Positions 11,600 to 24,046 of a DNA stretch of 64,000 bases are shown piece by piece. The notes beneath the pieces are model-generated. The model saw only the letters and a list, made by a program, of their open reading frames with translations, was not told where the DNA came from and ran no database searches. This DNA comes from Peromyscus leucopus (taxonomy: Eukaryota > Chordata > Mammalia > Rodentia > Cricetidae), in NCBI RefSeq assembly GCF_004664715.2, contig NC_051074.1:15973678-16037677 (forward strand), given 5' to 3'. A program made the translations under genes and the position numbers. Positions within the stretch are counted from its first letter, which is position 1, and every line of letters begins with the position of its first letter.

Positions 11600-12521
11600 A
11601 GATTCATAAATAAGTTTTAAAACTATAAATATAATATGAGAATCTGCCAGAACTTAAAAATCAGAGAAAAAAATTCAGAATTTCATTTTAGTTTAAATGT
11701 GGGAATTATATCACATTTCACTAAGAATGCTTGAACTCTTCAAATAAATAAGGAAAGGTCTTCCAAAATTATTTAAAAAAAATAATGCAGAGTAAAGCTA
11801 ATAAAGCCACATATGCTTGGCTTCCTAGTTTCAGGAACAGAGAAGTATATTTTGATTTAATCAAATCTGAGATTAAGCAAATCACTATAATGAAGACAGT
11901 GATGATCTGGAATTGCAAAAATACTTATAGAAAGTTCTTGACTCTGGAATTTGACTTTAGTATTTTAGGGAAGTAAGGATATGAGAACAGTGTGAGCCTG
12001 TGAAAAGACTGCTGGACCAATTTTAATTATTCACTGGTGATCTGAAGATATTTGGCTTTGGGTCAAATGGAAAGAAAGCTGTGGGACATCAGAGTGAGTT
12101 ACCATTACTGATAATGACAGAACCTAAATTGGAACCCTGTGAATAAACAGACAACATGAGGTAAAAGAGAAGACTTCTAGGAGAAGGGAATAAAAGGACA
12201 GCATGTAAGAAGGATCACACGGCCATATAATTTATATAAGGAGAATTTGAAAACCTTACAAATAAATAACAAAAATTTTCAAACTATATTGTGGAATGAG
12301 ATGGGATATGAAAACACTGCGACCTGACCTTGAAGAGTACAGGAATGTCGAAGCTGACAGTGAACACTTCTAGTCTGTACATAGTATGTGTTTGCAAAAT
12401 TAAATGCAAAAGGAAATCTACTCCATTTGCATACACAGTAGTGAAAAGGATGTGAAAGAAGAAATTTGATTGGTAGAAATTGTAGCAAAGGAAACAGAGG
12501 TCTCAGAAGATTTCACAAGTA

Positions 12522-12523
<2 letters not shown>
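11597..12523. other. Unassigned stretch
   Basis: No recognised gene or repeat. Confidence 0.45.

Positions 12524-12564
<41 letters not shown>
12524..12564. repeat. (CA)n microsatellite
   Basis: About 20 uninterrupted units. Confidence 0.97.
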
Positions 12565-12566
<2 letters not shown>

Positions 12567-13434
12567 TATTAAAAGGTCTGTTTGGTGGTATTATGAAATA
12601 TACTATAAAATAATGTAAGCTCTAGAGACCAGAATGAAGATTGTAGTAATTAATACATAGAAAAGGAAGCTCCCAGAACTCACATGGCCTCTTGAGTATA
12701 TGGTGGGGTGGGATCTATACATCCTTACGAAACCAGGAGTGGAGGTAACAGATCTATTTCATCAAAGAGTTTATAACATCCCTGAACTGAAAGACGTGCT
12801 TTAGCCAAGAAACAGCAGATACAAGAGGCATGTGTTGGGGGCACACTGGTGAACACTCTTGTGCACTCAGGCTTCATGGAGGGGGCCACATCTGTGTTGA
12901 TTTAATTTTTAAACGTAGCCATACAAACCGAATCTTTCCATCATATGCATACACCCAGACACTTTGCAAGAAGACTTGACATTTTTTTTTTTCATCTTGC
13001 TTACCTTGGTAGAATCGTTGAGTTTGTCTTAAATAATCACATCCTTTCACTTTCTAACAATACTGGGATTTCTGTAACAAGTAACTCATTCCACCTGTTC
13101 TTCAAAGTACCATGATTTTGGGTATAGTAATAGTTGCTCATAATATGTATGCAGTATTAGGAAATAGTAATATTTGTTGTTAAAGTTTCTGAAACTTTGG
13201 AGCTGTTTTATTGAAGCCTGATTACCAAAATGATTTATTATTTATACCATTTCCCACAGTAATTTGATAAATATATAAAGATCAGAAATTTCATGGCAAT
13301 TTGGTTATGTAAACAAATATGCATGGTTTTCCATAATACCGCAAAGCAGCACTGATTTTATTTGAGCTTTTGCAATACAAATAATTTAATTTTAATATAT
13401 ACCCATATACCTGTGCTGCTCTTTGTCTTTCATT

Positions 13435-13435
<1 letters not shown>
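12565..13435. other. Unassigned stretch
   Basis: No recognised gene or repeat. Confidence 0.45.

Positions 13436-13478
<43 letters not shown>
13436..13478. repeat. (CA)n microsatellite
   Basis: About 21 uninterrupted units. Overlapping open frames on both strands are only His-Thr or Val-Cys repeats. Confidence 0.97.
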
Positions 13479-13480
<2 letters not shown>

Positions 13481-13611
13481 ATTGGTCTCTGTTAGATTTC
13501 ATTTCTCTAAAGTTACAGTATTGTGGCAAAAGGACGAACTAAATGTTTTTGTTTACTCCTTCAACTATCATGCAATCAGATATGTGTGCAGCTCTTATTT
13601 TAAGTTTTGAT

Positions 13612-13830
13612 TTTTGGTTTATGTATTTTATTTTCTTATGTGAATGAGTGTTTTGTTTGTATGTATTTATATGCACCACATGTGTGCTTGGTGCCTGAAG
13701 ACATCAGAACTGAAGATCAGAGTCCCTGGAATTGGAGTTAGATATAGTTCTGAATAGCCATGTGGGCACTGGGGATCACACTTGGGTCTTCTGAGCTTTC
13801 ACTCGTGGAGCAAAATCTCCAGCTTCTTAT
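13612..13830 (-). mobile_element. B3 SINE
   Basis: Reverse-strand B3: tail side 'gcaccacatgtgtgcttgg', the diagnostic 'cctggaattggagttagata' and 'ccatgtgggcactggggatc', ending with a complement of the tRNA-like head (gagcaaaatctccagcttct). Old and diverged. Confidence 0.85.
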
Positions 13831-15553
13831 GTTAAAGGTGAAATAATTTTAATAGCCTGGATATTTCATAACCAGTTCTCCAATTTGTAAATATGTATTT
13901 CTAAAGACACAAAAGCAAAACAATAGTTGAGTTCATAGCGTATTTATATAATTTGTCCTTGCTCATCTTTGCATATATTCTATTTGATTGTCGACTTGTA
14001 GGCTACAATATTTGACATTTTCAGTGTTGTTAATAATGGAGGAAATTTAAATATAGTCAAAATATTCTTTGCATGTTTGAAAGTATTGCAGGAAACCCCT
14101 CACTACTTTAGACAATTAATGCAAATTAATAAAAAATACAGTGAAAATACAATAAGATACAGCAAACCAACTTATGAATGTGAAGAATGTTTAAGTCAGT
14201 TGTAGGTATCACTGTATTACTGATTATTAATCCTGCTCAAAGGTCTAGCATCTATATCTAAGTGGTATTTTTAAGTCTTTTGACTCATTACATTGTTTTT
14301 GGATGAAATGTAGCCTTTTTTGTGAGTATTTCCTCAGGAGGAATATAAGAATAATATGAATTTTTAGGAAATGTAATCCATGAGAGGAGTGATTTGTGCA
14401 TTTGGAGAATGGTGTCCCTGTTCTGCTCAGGAGAACCATCTGATATCATTTTGTGGCAATAGGTTAATCCATATTCTATGCCCTCTGGAGAGGAGGAGAG
14501 GAGTGCTGCCCTTGGAAGCATTGCCTACTGACTTGGCAGGAGTGAAATCCACTTGGCCTGAATTATGGAGTTATTCCAGCCCTGAAGATATGAAATCATT
14601 CAGGTTTCTACAAAGGAATAAGAATAGCTTTGCCCCAAAGCCCTCATTTCACACACCATCACTCAAAATATCTTCAACTTTTACAACCTATTTTAAAACA
14701 CATTTATCAGCACTCGATATATTAGATTCAGGGTATGCTTAGATGTTGCTGATGATGCTGTTGTTGCTATTTTGTTTTAATTACCATGATTGTTATGATA
14801 GCACAATTAACATTTTTATTATTCTTTGTATTTAGTAAGCTTAAGGAAAGCTAGAATATGAGTTACTGGCAGGTATTCTCCCTCTTATTACATTGAAATG
14901 TGCTCATTTTGCATACAGATTGAATAGCCATCTGTCCCAATTTCCCATCTCCAAATATAAGTATGTTGACATGAAATGAATCTGAAAATATAGATTCTTT
15001 CTTAATATATATCACACCGGCACATAGTATATGAAAGTAAGGCATGCAAATTGTGGTAAAAATGTGAAATCAGTTCTCATATATGCACATACATACATAT
15101 ATCTGCATATATACTTTATTTTCCAGTTTCAGTCCACGCATTCATTGTGCTATTAGCTATCTGATCTTTACTACAGAATGGAAATATCAGCCTAAAGAGT
15201 GAACATATGTTTGTTTGTTTAATAACAGCACCTGCTTCATTACCCATAATCAAAATTGCTACTTCCTACTATACAAAGCAGATGAGTAAAGCTATAACGC
15301 AGCCATGTGGCTGCAGCTAGACTCCCTTTACATTTGTTCAGTTGAGAAGTAGAGGGAGGGCATCCATTGATGCTATTTCCATTTTGGGTTATTGTACTGC
15401 AACATTGGCTGTAGACCCCTAGAGGATGCATAACTAAGGAAATGAAGAATTAGTCATTTGATTAAATGAATAACAAGCAAATTCCTAAACATTTGTGGTC
15501 TTGTTTGCCATTATTCAGTGGATCATTTTGTTTTAATTTTAAATTTTTAGTGT
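13831..15553. other. Unassigned stretch
   Basis: No recognised gene or repeat. The 120-codon frame at 14380-14742 has no start context, domain or family that I recognise. Confidence 0.45.

Positions 15554-15598
<45 letters not shown>
15554..15598. repeat. (GT)n microsatellite
   Basis: About 21 units of GT. Confidence 0.97.
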
Positions 15599-15600
<2 letters not shown>

Positions 15601-15737
15601 TATGTTGTTCAGAAAGTCACTGGTCAAATACCGTTCTTTCTTTCTATGTTTCCCGGAATCAAACTCTGGTTGTATGTTAGGCTTGGCAGTAAACAATTTT
15701 ATCAGCTGAGTCCCTTCACTAGCACTGAAGTTCTAAT

Positions 15738-15902
15738 TTTTGTTTGTTTTGTTTTGTTTTTGAGATAGGGTTTCTATGTGTAGCCCTGCCTGTCCTGGAA
15801 CTTGTTCTGTAGACCAGGTTGGCCTCAAATGCACAGAGATCCACCTGTTACTACCAGCTGAGAGCTGGGATTAAATGCATGGGCCACCACATCATCAACC
15901 CT
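15738..15902 (-). mobile_element. B1 SINE, reverse
   Basis: T-rich tail complement (gttttgttttgtttttgaga), then 'agggtttctatgtgtagccc', 'gaccaggttggcctcaaatg' and 'gctgggattaaatgcatggg'. Full-length monomer, diverged from the younger cricetid-type copies. Confidence 0.9.
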
Positions 15903-16870
15903 ATGTAGTTTAATCAAATTCTACGAAAGTCTAAGAGAAAGGAAAAAAACAGTGGTGAGTTCAATACTATAGACAATAAAAAGCTCAAAGGACAGGAACT
16001 TGATTCTGTTCCCTAGAAATATACATAGATTTTAGAACAACATGGGAAAAAATAGATTTTCTTTATTAATTTTCTAAGCACTAGGGAGCACATTTACATT
16101 GTAGAGAGGTAGTGTTATACCAGTTACTGGATATTTATACATTTGAATAAAACATAAAGCTAAAGTGACAGTTTTTTTAGAAGATTCTAATCTATAGTTT
16201 CAAAAAATGTTTGATTCTTTATAATGACTCCTAAAATGAAATAAGCCATATGTTACATGTATAACACATAAAAACTTTGGCCAAGTTAAACTATTTTGAT
16301 TTAAACATTTTAAACTGAAGATTGATAGTAACTTTAGTTGAACACATCATTTCATTTTACTGAACTCAACATTAACTCAACACCTAGCCTTCACATATTT
16401 CACTGAATATATTCTCATCTTAAACTGTGGCACACTGGTAAATTCAGTCCCTTAGCAATATTCTAATCAGTTTTGGTTGTTCCATGTTGTTTATAGAACT
16501 AGTGCATAACTTAAATGTAACTAGGAAATTCAATTAAAAAGATAAACCAAGTTTGTACATTAGGCACAATGTGAAAACTATCATGCAGCCATATGGTTTA
16601 CTGGGATTCTCACTATAGAGCATAAGTTTAAACAGAATCATATTACACTCTTCAGTTTAGATCAGTTTGTATCAGCTTCAAATAGAGATGCATACTTTCT
16701 ATCACAATATGGTTATATCTTTAAAAAAAAGTCTAAGTTCACACTGAGATTTGATATTTCAGTTCCACAGCTCAGTTTTCACAAACATCATGAAATAATG
16801 TTAAATATTTAAAACTATACTTATACTTTCTACTATAAACTCAATAGAAAACAATATTTTATAATTTCTT
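15903..16870. other. Unassigned stretch
   Basis: AT-rich and without recognised genes or repeats. Confidence 0.45.
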
Positions 16871-16879
16871 CTTTTGGTT

Positions 16880-17190
16880 TTGTGTATGCACGCATGCATG
16901 CATGCCTCTATTTGTGTGTGTGTATATGCTGTATGTGAGCAAGCAAGTGAATGTGTAATTGAACATGCAAAGGCCTGAGCAGATTGTCCCAGTGACTTTC
17001 TCTAGCATTCTCTAAGTTACTGTTTTGAGACAGGGTCACTCCCTGAGATGGAAGTTCATGACTTTGGCTAGGGTGGCTGACCACTTAGCTTTCAGTACCT
17101 TCTTGTCTCAGGTATAGCTAGCTATGCCTAGCTATCAAAGTGGGTGCTGATCACAAGAATTCAACTCCATATATTTGCAGAGAAAGTACT
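16880..17190 (-). mobile_element. Old B4/RSINE-type SINE, reverse
   Basis: TG/CATG-rich left end (complement of a CA-rich tail), then 'ttttgagacagggtcactcc', 'ggctagggtggctgacc' and a region matching the complement of a B1-like head. The same family occurs forward at 17864, 40555 and 44880. The exact subfamily is uncertain. Confidence 0.6.
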
Positions 17191-17597
17191 TTTATGAATT
17201 CTTTTTTTAACATAAAGCTAGTTCAAGAAAAAGTTGGCACATAAATGATAATGTGTTATGTTTCATTCTATAAAATAAAGGTATCTGAAATGATGTTATA
17301 TCAGGGTTAGATAGGATGGAGCTAATTTCTGAAGTACTACTACTTCATATCAGAATGACTGTAGGTAACAGGAACAAAATGCATAGGCCCAAAAGCTGGA
17401 AGAAAATAATTTTAAAAATGTGTAGTACAAAGGAATGATAAACATTTGAGGAGATAGATTTACCTCATTCAATATTACATAATGTACACTGAACTTAAGC
17501 ATCTTACCTCATTAATGTATATCATGTTACCTGTAACATGTATCGGTTAAGAGCACACATCATCTTATCTTTTTACTGTGGACAGGAAAATCTAATC

Positions 17598-17720
17598 TCT
17601 AGCAGGCCCCATGTGGTTGCAACTATGTATGTCTGCAATCACAGCTGCTTGGGAGGCTGGGGACTATGAGTTTAAGAAGACTCTGAGCAAAATGGGGTAG
17701 CAAAACCCAACAACATGTAA
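17598..17720 (+). mobile_element. Old 7SL-derived SINE (proto-B1 type)
   Basis: Reads tctgcaatcacagctgcttg, ggaggctggggactatgag, then an A-rich tail after 'caaaacccaacaac'. It is closer to the ancestral monomer (gctacttgggaggctg form) than to modern B1. Heavily diverged. Confidence 0.6.
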
Positions 17721-17863
17721 GAAACAGAAGAAAATAACAACTAACATATTTCAAGTTTTACATTGTTGATTGTACATTGGATTAAGTAATCACATATGTT
17801 TGTGAATATGTGTAAGTTTCCCCTCGCCTTACAGTTTATGAGACAGTTCATTTTGTCAGTTGC

Positions 17864-18180
17864 TTACTGTGCAATCACTTTACCTAAGTATGTGATCCCA
17901 GCACCCACGAAATCAGCAGGATACAGGGGCTTGTATCCCAACACCAGGAAAGCAGAGACTAAAGCTCTGAAAGTGAGCTGGTCACACAGTCTAGGCAAAC
18001 AGATAAATTCCAGATTCAATGAGACTACTTGTGTCAAAAAACAAGATGGAAAATAATTGAGGAAAAACAAAGTAAGCCTCTGGCCTGCACATACATGCAA
18101 ACATACATACATGTACTTGAATGCATATATGCATACATATGAACACCAAACATGCACAAAACACATAAGTATTTGTACAG
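17864..18180 (+). mobile_element. Old B4/RSINE-type SINE
   Basis: Contains 'tgtgatcccagcaccc', 'gtgagctggtcacacagtct', 'caatgagactacttgtgtc' and 'cctctggcctgcacatacat', ending in a CATA-rich tail. This is the forward counterpart of the element at 16880. Confidence 0.65.
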
Positions 18181-18212
18181 ATATATAACCATATGCCATA
18201 TGGGTTAATAAT

Positions 18213-18213
18213 A

Positions 18214-18256
<43 letters not shown>
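18213..18256. repeat. (TA)n microsatellite
   Basis: About 22 TA units. Three overlapping open frames across it are repeat artefacts. Confidence 0.97.
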
Positions 18257-18258
<2 letters not shown>

Positions 18259-19507
18259 GTGACATGTAAAATAAAAAGCAAACAATTATATATACTCTAT
18301 GCAGGAAGATCTATATCTATATCTAAATATAATGTATATATAAACTTATTTTTCTTCTCCTTGACTCACATACATAATATGTGGCCTAAAATATGATGAC
18401 AGATTTGCTAATTATTAGAGGTGAATCTGGGTATCTAGAATACAGCAGGAAGTAGACATGATTACTTGCTGCAATAAAATTTACATTTATGTATATTTTG
18501 CATGTGAGTTAGAGGGGGAAATGATAAATTAATAAAACAAATAGAACCAAATAAATATCCCATAGAAGAGCTCATAAAGAAGAGGAAAGTCCCATTTTTT
18601 GAACAAAATCAGAAGGGAAATGAGTGGAGCCCTCAAACTGGAGCAGGAGCATTGCTCTCCTGTGTTGTCAGTGAACTGATCAGCTATGACCTGGCATTAT
18701 GAAGAACAGCAATGTCCATATCACCCAGGATTATACAGGTCACAGCGTCATTAACTATTCCCATTTTGTCATAAGTGTAAAAGGAAGTCAGATTTAGATT
18801 TTATGTTGGCAATCATAGTACTGAGACTGTTTATGTTTATACCATTTTACAAATGTTCGTAGCAAAAATGAGGACAGTGAGACCTATTGATGAAATCAGG
18901 AAATAAGTAACAGGCCATGGGAATTTTAATGGAAAAGTGATAGAACAAACTGGTATACAGGATTAAAGGGTAATAATGGAATAGGAGGGGTTAAGTTGGG
19001 GGAAGGGCAGCCAGGTAGGGAAGGGATTGAAAAGGAATAAATAATACCTATATTAATGTGCATTTTTTCCAAACTGTACATTTTGCATTTCTTTCTGCTC
19101 CTCTTGCTCTTTTCAATGGAGTGATTGCTAACAACTATGTACTATAGTCAACACAAGGCTATCTTGAAATCTCCTCCACCAAAGAAATTAGCCTATCATT
19201 TCTAAATTTTGTCTCAGGCAAGTTCTTACAACATGAGCAGAAGGTGTCCACAGTTTTTGCCAAATATAACATAAAGATGATCTCTAGCCTGGCTGCTAAT
19301 TTTGCTCACCTTTGAACCCTCTGGAGCTGGGCCTCTACATTCCACATTGTTCTCTGCACTACTGTCTTACATTACCAGGATATCCCATTAAGCCTTGCTT
19401 ATAGCATTTAATTGCTTTTCTAGTCCAAAGTCTCAAAGTCTTCCACATTTCTTCAAAAACCAACATGGTCAATTTCTTCATAGATATAGCCCACTTTCTG
19501 CTAATAT
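18257..19507. other. Unassigned stretch
   Basis: No recognised gene. The purine-rich patch at 18985-19060, ending in ggaataaataatacc, resembles a short L1 tail, but too little remains to be sure. Confidence 0.4.
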
Positions 19508-19862
19508 CTTCTGTCCTGGTCACTTTTCTAATGCTGTGATAAAACCCCACAACCAAGGATACTTATAGAAAAAAGGCTTGTGGATCCAGAAGCATAAGAG
19601 TTCATCACTGTCATAGCAGGGAGCATGGCAACAAACAGGCACATGTGCCATTGGAGCAGCTCTTGAGAACTCACATCTTGATACACAAGAAGCAGACAGA
19701 ACTAAAAATAGCACAAACCTTTAAAATCTCAGTCAGTTCCCAGTGGATGTACTTCTTCCAGCTAGACTGTACCTCCTAATTCTCCCTTAAACAACCACGA
19801 TCAAGGGACTAAGTACTCAAGGTGCCTGATACTTACTGGGGACATCTCTTGTTCAAACCACC
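19508..19862 (+). mobile_element. Medium-reiterated rodent repeat
   Basis: Clear match by memory to a common rodent interspersed consensus: 'tgctgtgataaaacccc', 'agcagggagcatggcaacaa', 'gtacttcttccagctagact' and a terminal 'gttcaaaccacca'. It shares its opening motif (attgctgtgatgaaacacc form) with the repeat at 59905. I do not know its family name with confidence. Confidence 0.7.
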
Positions 19863-20980
19863 ATCTGATTTAAAGTTTTAATTGGCTCTACTGGTTTTGT
19901 AGCAATGCAATCATTTTTTTTTAATAATATGGCAAAACCATGTATTAGCTCCACCCAAACTTATCTCCTATGATTTAAATGTCTAGGCTCCATACTTTTC
20001 CTCAAGAAATAATCTCTGGTGCAAGTCGTGAAAAGAGTAATAATTGTTTTTCACAAGGGAAACATTTACACCCCATAGTTTGGAGAATCCATGTTGGCAC
20101 ATCTAGCCTGGCAAATTCCTGCTCAAGTGTGCAGTTGGAAACTATTAACAAAGAAGGCAAGGTGTGTGCTTGCAAGAGCTTTCTGAAAGGTCAAGCAGGG
20201 AGGCTTGACTGAATGGGTGCAATACATCATGCAATTGTCTGAGTAAGGAAAGAAAGGAGGCTGGCAGCGTTCAGAATTGTGTGTTACTGGCTTGTGATGT
20301 GAATGGATTGCCAAAGAATTCCAAAGCAAGTGAACCAAGCAACCAAGAAATTCTCAGATACCTCAGTTAGCAGAATGGGAGAGGCATGAGGTAATCCATC
20401 TAGGTTATGAACTAACTCTTAAACTGGCTTGTGGTTTTGAACTACATTTCTCCTTTATGATTACTACTTGCAAATAAGGCAAAGGAGCTTTAAGATACAT
20501 AATAAAATTAAATTTTCTTGTGGCCTCTGATTCTCATTACATGTTTGAGATAAGATATGCAATACACATCCTTCTCTTTCAAGAACAAATTCAAAAAAGA
20601 ATTAAGACACTCTGAATTGACAAAAAATGTAAAGCTTTTTTAGAAATTTCAATACTGTTACAGAAGGCAAGTCTAGCTGCAGATGTTCAAATGTCATCCT
20701 TATTCTTTTCATATAAAGCACATACTACTGCAGGCAAGTTACAAGCTCACATTCTACTACAATTAGGTACTCTTGGAAAGCCTTTGAGCTATCATGTGAT
20801 TTAGGATAGGTGCTGATTAAAAGTTTCAATATCGACTTCTGAAAAAGTATTTTTCTTTTCTGCAGTGTTAAGGATAAAGTAGATAGCTCTCTACTGATGG
20901 TACAGTGAGGTGACAATTGATGAAGATTCCCTCAAAAATAATAATTCTCACACATAGGAACTTATAGTTTACAGAGAAGC
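19863..20980. other. Unassigned stretch
   Basis: No recognised gene or repeat. Confidence 0.45.
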
Positions 20981-21301
20981 TGTGGCAGGGTCCTGTGCTG
21001 TAGTTCCCTTTGTGGGATGGGGCCAAGTAGGCACAGAGTCAACAGCACAGACTCTGGGAGAATGTTGAAACAATAAGCTCAATTTATTCAGGAAGAGTCA
21101 AGCCTTATATATCAGGTGAGGGGGGGCATTGGCTGGCATGACATAGCTGCCTCTCATTGGTACAGGTCATCTCCAGATCAATCGTATCTCAGCTGCTATT
21201 GCTCAGGCCATTAGGCAGACCCAGTTTGGCTCTCAGAAAGTATCTTTTTTACTGGTTTGGCCTGGCTGGCCCTCAAGCCTGTTAGGAATGAGTCATCTCA
21301 C
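20981..21301 (-). mobile_element. Possible LTR of an endogenous retrovirus, reverse
   Basis: On the minus strand it has the order expected of an LTR: a TATA-like tgatatataagg (about 21104-21115), then AATAAA (about 21080) and an end in ...gaccctgccaca. The plus strand starts tgtggcaggg. I could not find a target duplication, and the right boundary at ctcaca (21301) is a guess. The sequence to its right (to about 21545) may be internal but shows no open frame. Confidence 0.4.
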
Positions 21302-22149
21302 AAGGAGTCATGGTTTCCTCTTGTATTTAAAAGTTAGCTCTCCTGTGTCCCATTTCTCTGAAGGCTCTATAGATATCATTACATCTTTAAAGTTTTGGGG
21401 ATGTTCAGTGGGGTTACAAGAGCTTTGGGGTAATTTTCTTGAAGTTAAATTAGTCCCCCTTTACCAAAAATTTTACTTTTTCTTGTTCCAGTCAACTACC
21501 ATCAAGCATGGTTTGAAAATTTGAAACAGACAATTTTACAAATAAATGACTCAGAAATTTAAAATTGTCTACTGTTCTGAGAGGCACAAGAAAACCACAC
21601 CTTGTCTAGAAGCAGCCATGGGTGACCCAGGTCTTCCCAGCATGCCCATAGTGTCTAGACCATCCATATGTGGTCACTTAGTCATACCATCTTCTGTAGG
21701 AGACACTGAATATAGAGAGAGTAAAACCAAAGATTCTGGTAACTTTTAGAAACTAAGGAATAAGAAGAATTGGTAAAGTTTTGGGAAGGGTGCTTAAACA
21801 CAGGGATTGTCAGGATACTAATATTTTTAAGGGACATTTTTGGAGGAGAAGAATAAAAGGAAGAGGAGAGAAAATGGGCATACCTTTTAGGTTGTAGTGT
21901 ATGAAAGAGTCACCAGTTGAGAAAGTCGTTGTTCTAATGACAGCAAATGGTTTCAAATGATAGAGACTGTAACTCTTGCACTTACTGGTGAAGATTAGAG
22001 TGAAAAAGCTGATATTTTTGTACTTCTTCATATCAAGATTAATGATGAAGTTGTTTAGAAGGGAATTTAAATCACTAGCGTTCAACAATTCCTATGAAGT
22101 GAATCAATATGAAGAGATATATGAACCCTACATATTAATCCCTATTACC
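21302..22149. other. Unassigned stretch beside the possible LTR
   Basis: No gene recognised. Part of it could be internal sequence of the element to its left. Confidence 0.4.
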
Positions 22150-23742
22150 CCAGGTCATCTGAACTTCTGGACATCCAGGCTTCTCTTCAATCTATGGTCA
22201 CCAGTAGATTCAGGGCATCCTGTCTCTTATCAAAATCCACAGTATCCTGACTCCACTCCTTTCTGGAGCATATAGATCCCTTCCTTCCATGGTTGATACC
22301 AACCACTCTCCATTTTTGGAGTACTACGGGCCTAGCCAGACTCCATGTCTGCTGCATTTCTCTGTCTATTCAGACCAGTACCATAGAGGTCCCTCAGAAG
22401 ACCGGCTGCTCTTCTCAAGCTGGTCTTCCATTCTTTGCTACCACATAACTACACAGGACATCCAGATACCTATCCATTTGTGGGATATTCCTGACCTCTA
22501 GAACCAATACCTTCTTTCCCATCTCCAGAGCTAGAGAATCCTGGGCACTTTCCTGATGCAGGTCTCTAAGTCCATCTTCAAATATGGGGACTCCAGGTGC
22601 CTATCCATTTGTGTAGCATCCTGAATCCTTTACCTCTTCTCATGTAGAGTGGCTTCCTGATCCCCTTTCAAGCCTGTGGCAACCCACCTCCTTGACAGCT
22701 GTCCTTGTGTCCATTGCCTTAGTTTCTCAGAACAAGCCCAAGTCCATTCACTGGGCACACCAACCTATCTCCTTTCCTGTGGCATCCCAGTCTTTCTCTG
22801 GGACAGTGCCTCCCTGGAAGTTCCACTAGCAGGAAATATGGCTACACTCATGTAGCTGAACATTGAGGTTTGCTACATTCCTAGATCATCCTGGCTCAAA
22901 TGGAACTCCTGGACATGTTGATACCTCTTCATTTAAAGGGGATCCTGGCTCTTCTACATTTTTCAGGTGTCATCATAACTCTCCAAGTCTAGGAGAGTTT
23001 ATATCATGCAAGTTTATATCTGTAACATCTCTTCCCCTAAAAAGTCCTGGAACATCTCTGTCTTTAACCAGGCTGGGGACATCTTAATCCTTATCAAGAA
23101 CTAGGATATTCACCAGCTTCTCTCTTTTCAAGCTGCATCCTGGCTTCTCTCAATTATAAAGACAATGTGGCTTATTTCAGGAAATTACGGTCTGTAAACA
23201 AGCTTGGAACACACTGCATATTTCAAGACCCTGGCAATCCTAACTCTTCTCTATTCACAGGACATCATGACCTCTCTCCTTTCTGTTACATCTAGGTCCT
23301 GCTCTTTTACTGACTCATCTTAGCCTGTCTTTATTCCCTGGACATCCCAGGTAGTATGAATTACCTAGACATTCTTAATCACCCTTAGTCTGCAGCGTCT
23401 TGCCCTCTTCTATTCATGATATCTCATCATTACTGGAACACCTGGACATCTCTTTAATTATGATGAATCTCTATTCTCTATATATCAGAGGATTCCCTTT
23501 TGTCTTAAAGTCATGGGCATCTCAGGCCCTCTGCATGGTATCCCTGAGCATACTCTGGCAGCAATATACCTCAACAGATTTGGGCTTCCTGATACCTCTC
23601 CCTTCCAAAGACATGCTGGCTCCACTCCATTTCTTCAATATTCTCATGTCTCCCTAGGCCTAGAGCATTCAGTAACCTTTCCATTCATTGATATCACAGG
23701 CTCTCCACCAGGCCTTGGACATCAAAGTTCCACTGTAAGTTT
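22150..23742. repeat. Degenerate tandem array, ~25-28 bp unit, part 1
   Basis: The plus strand keeps returning to a phrase of the form ggacatcctggctcctctcc followed by atttctgg. Examples: gggcatcctgtctcttatc (22217), gacatccagatacctatcc (22458), ggacatgttgatacctcttc (22912), ggacatcatgacctctctcc (23261), acatgctggctccactcc (23611). Spacing between the catc/catcc cores is mostly 25-30 bases or simple multiples. Units are strongly diverged from each other, so this is an old minisatellite or satellite remnant. Overlapping open frames rich in Pro, Leu, Ser and His come from the repeat, not from a gene. The unit is not one I can name. Confidence 0.75.
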
Positions 23743-23765
23743 AGGAGGTGTGTCCTTCTTGGAAG

Positions 23766-23813
<48 letters not shown>

Positions 23814-24046
23814 GATTGGACTTTGAGGTTTCAAAAGCTCACACCGTTTCTTCTCTCCACCTCCTCTTTGTAAATAATGATGTAAGTACTCGGCCACTAC
23901 TCCAGCACCATGCCTACTGCCATTCTTGCTCCCATCATTGGCATAGGCTCTAACCCTCTGCAACTGTCATCTCCGAATTAAACTGTTCTCTTCCACAAGG
24001 TCTTGGTCTTACAGTTTCATCATAGTTAGAAAAATAACGAAGACAG
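23743..24046 (+). mobile_element. Medium-reiterated rodent repeat inserted in the tandem array
   Basis: Recognisable rodent consensus text: ggaggtgtgtccttcttgga, gactttgaggtttcaaaagc, tactccagcaccatgcctac, 'aattaaactgttctcttcc', ending near aaataacgaagaca. A 42-nt poly-T run (23769-23810) interrupts it. The surrounding tandem array continues on both sides, so it inserted after the array formed. Confidence 0.75.
23769..23810. repeat. Poly-T tract, 42 nt
   Basis: Pure homopolymer lying inside a dispersed repeat, replacing a stretch of its consensus. Confidence 0.97.

Noticed and set aside
17864..18396. Three overlapping Tyr-Ile-rich open frames
   Set aside because: Translations of a (TA)n microsatellite and an adjoining SINE.
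22289..22501. Pro/Ser/His-rich frames in the 22-24.5 kb tract, possible repeat protein
   Set aside because: They are short, change frame often and follow the degenerate DNA repeat, which has no multiple-of-three period.
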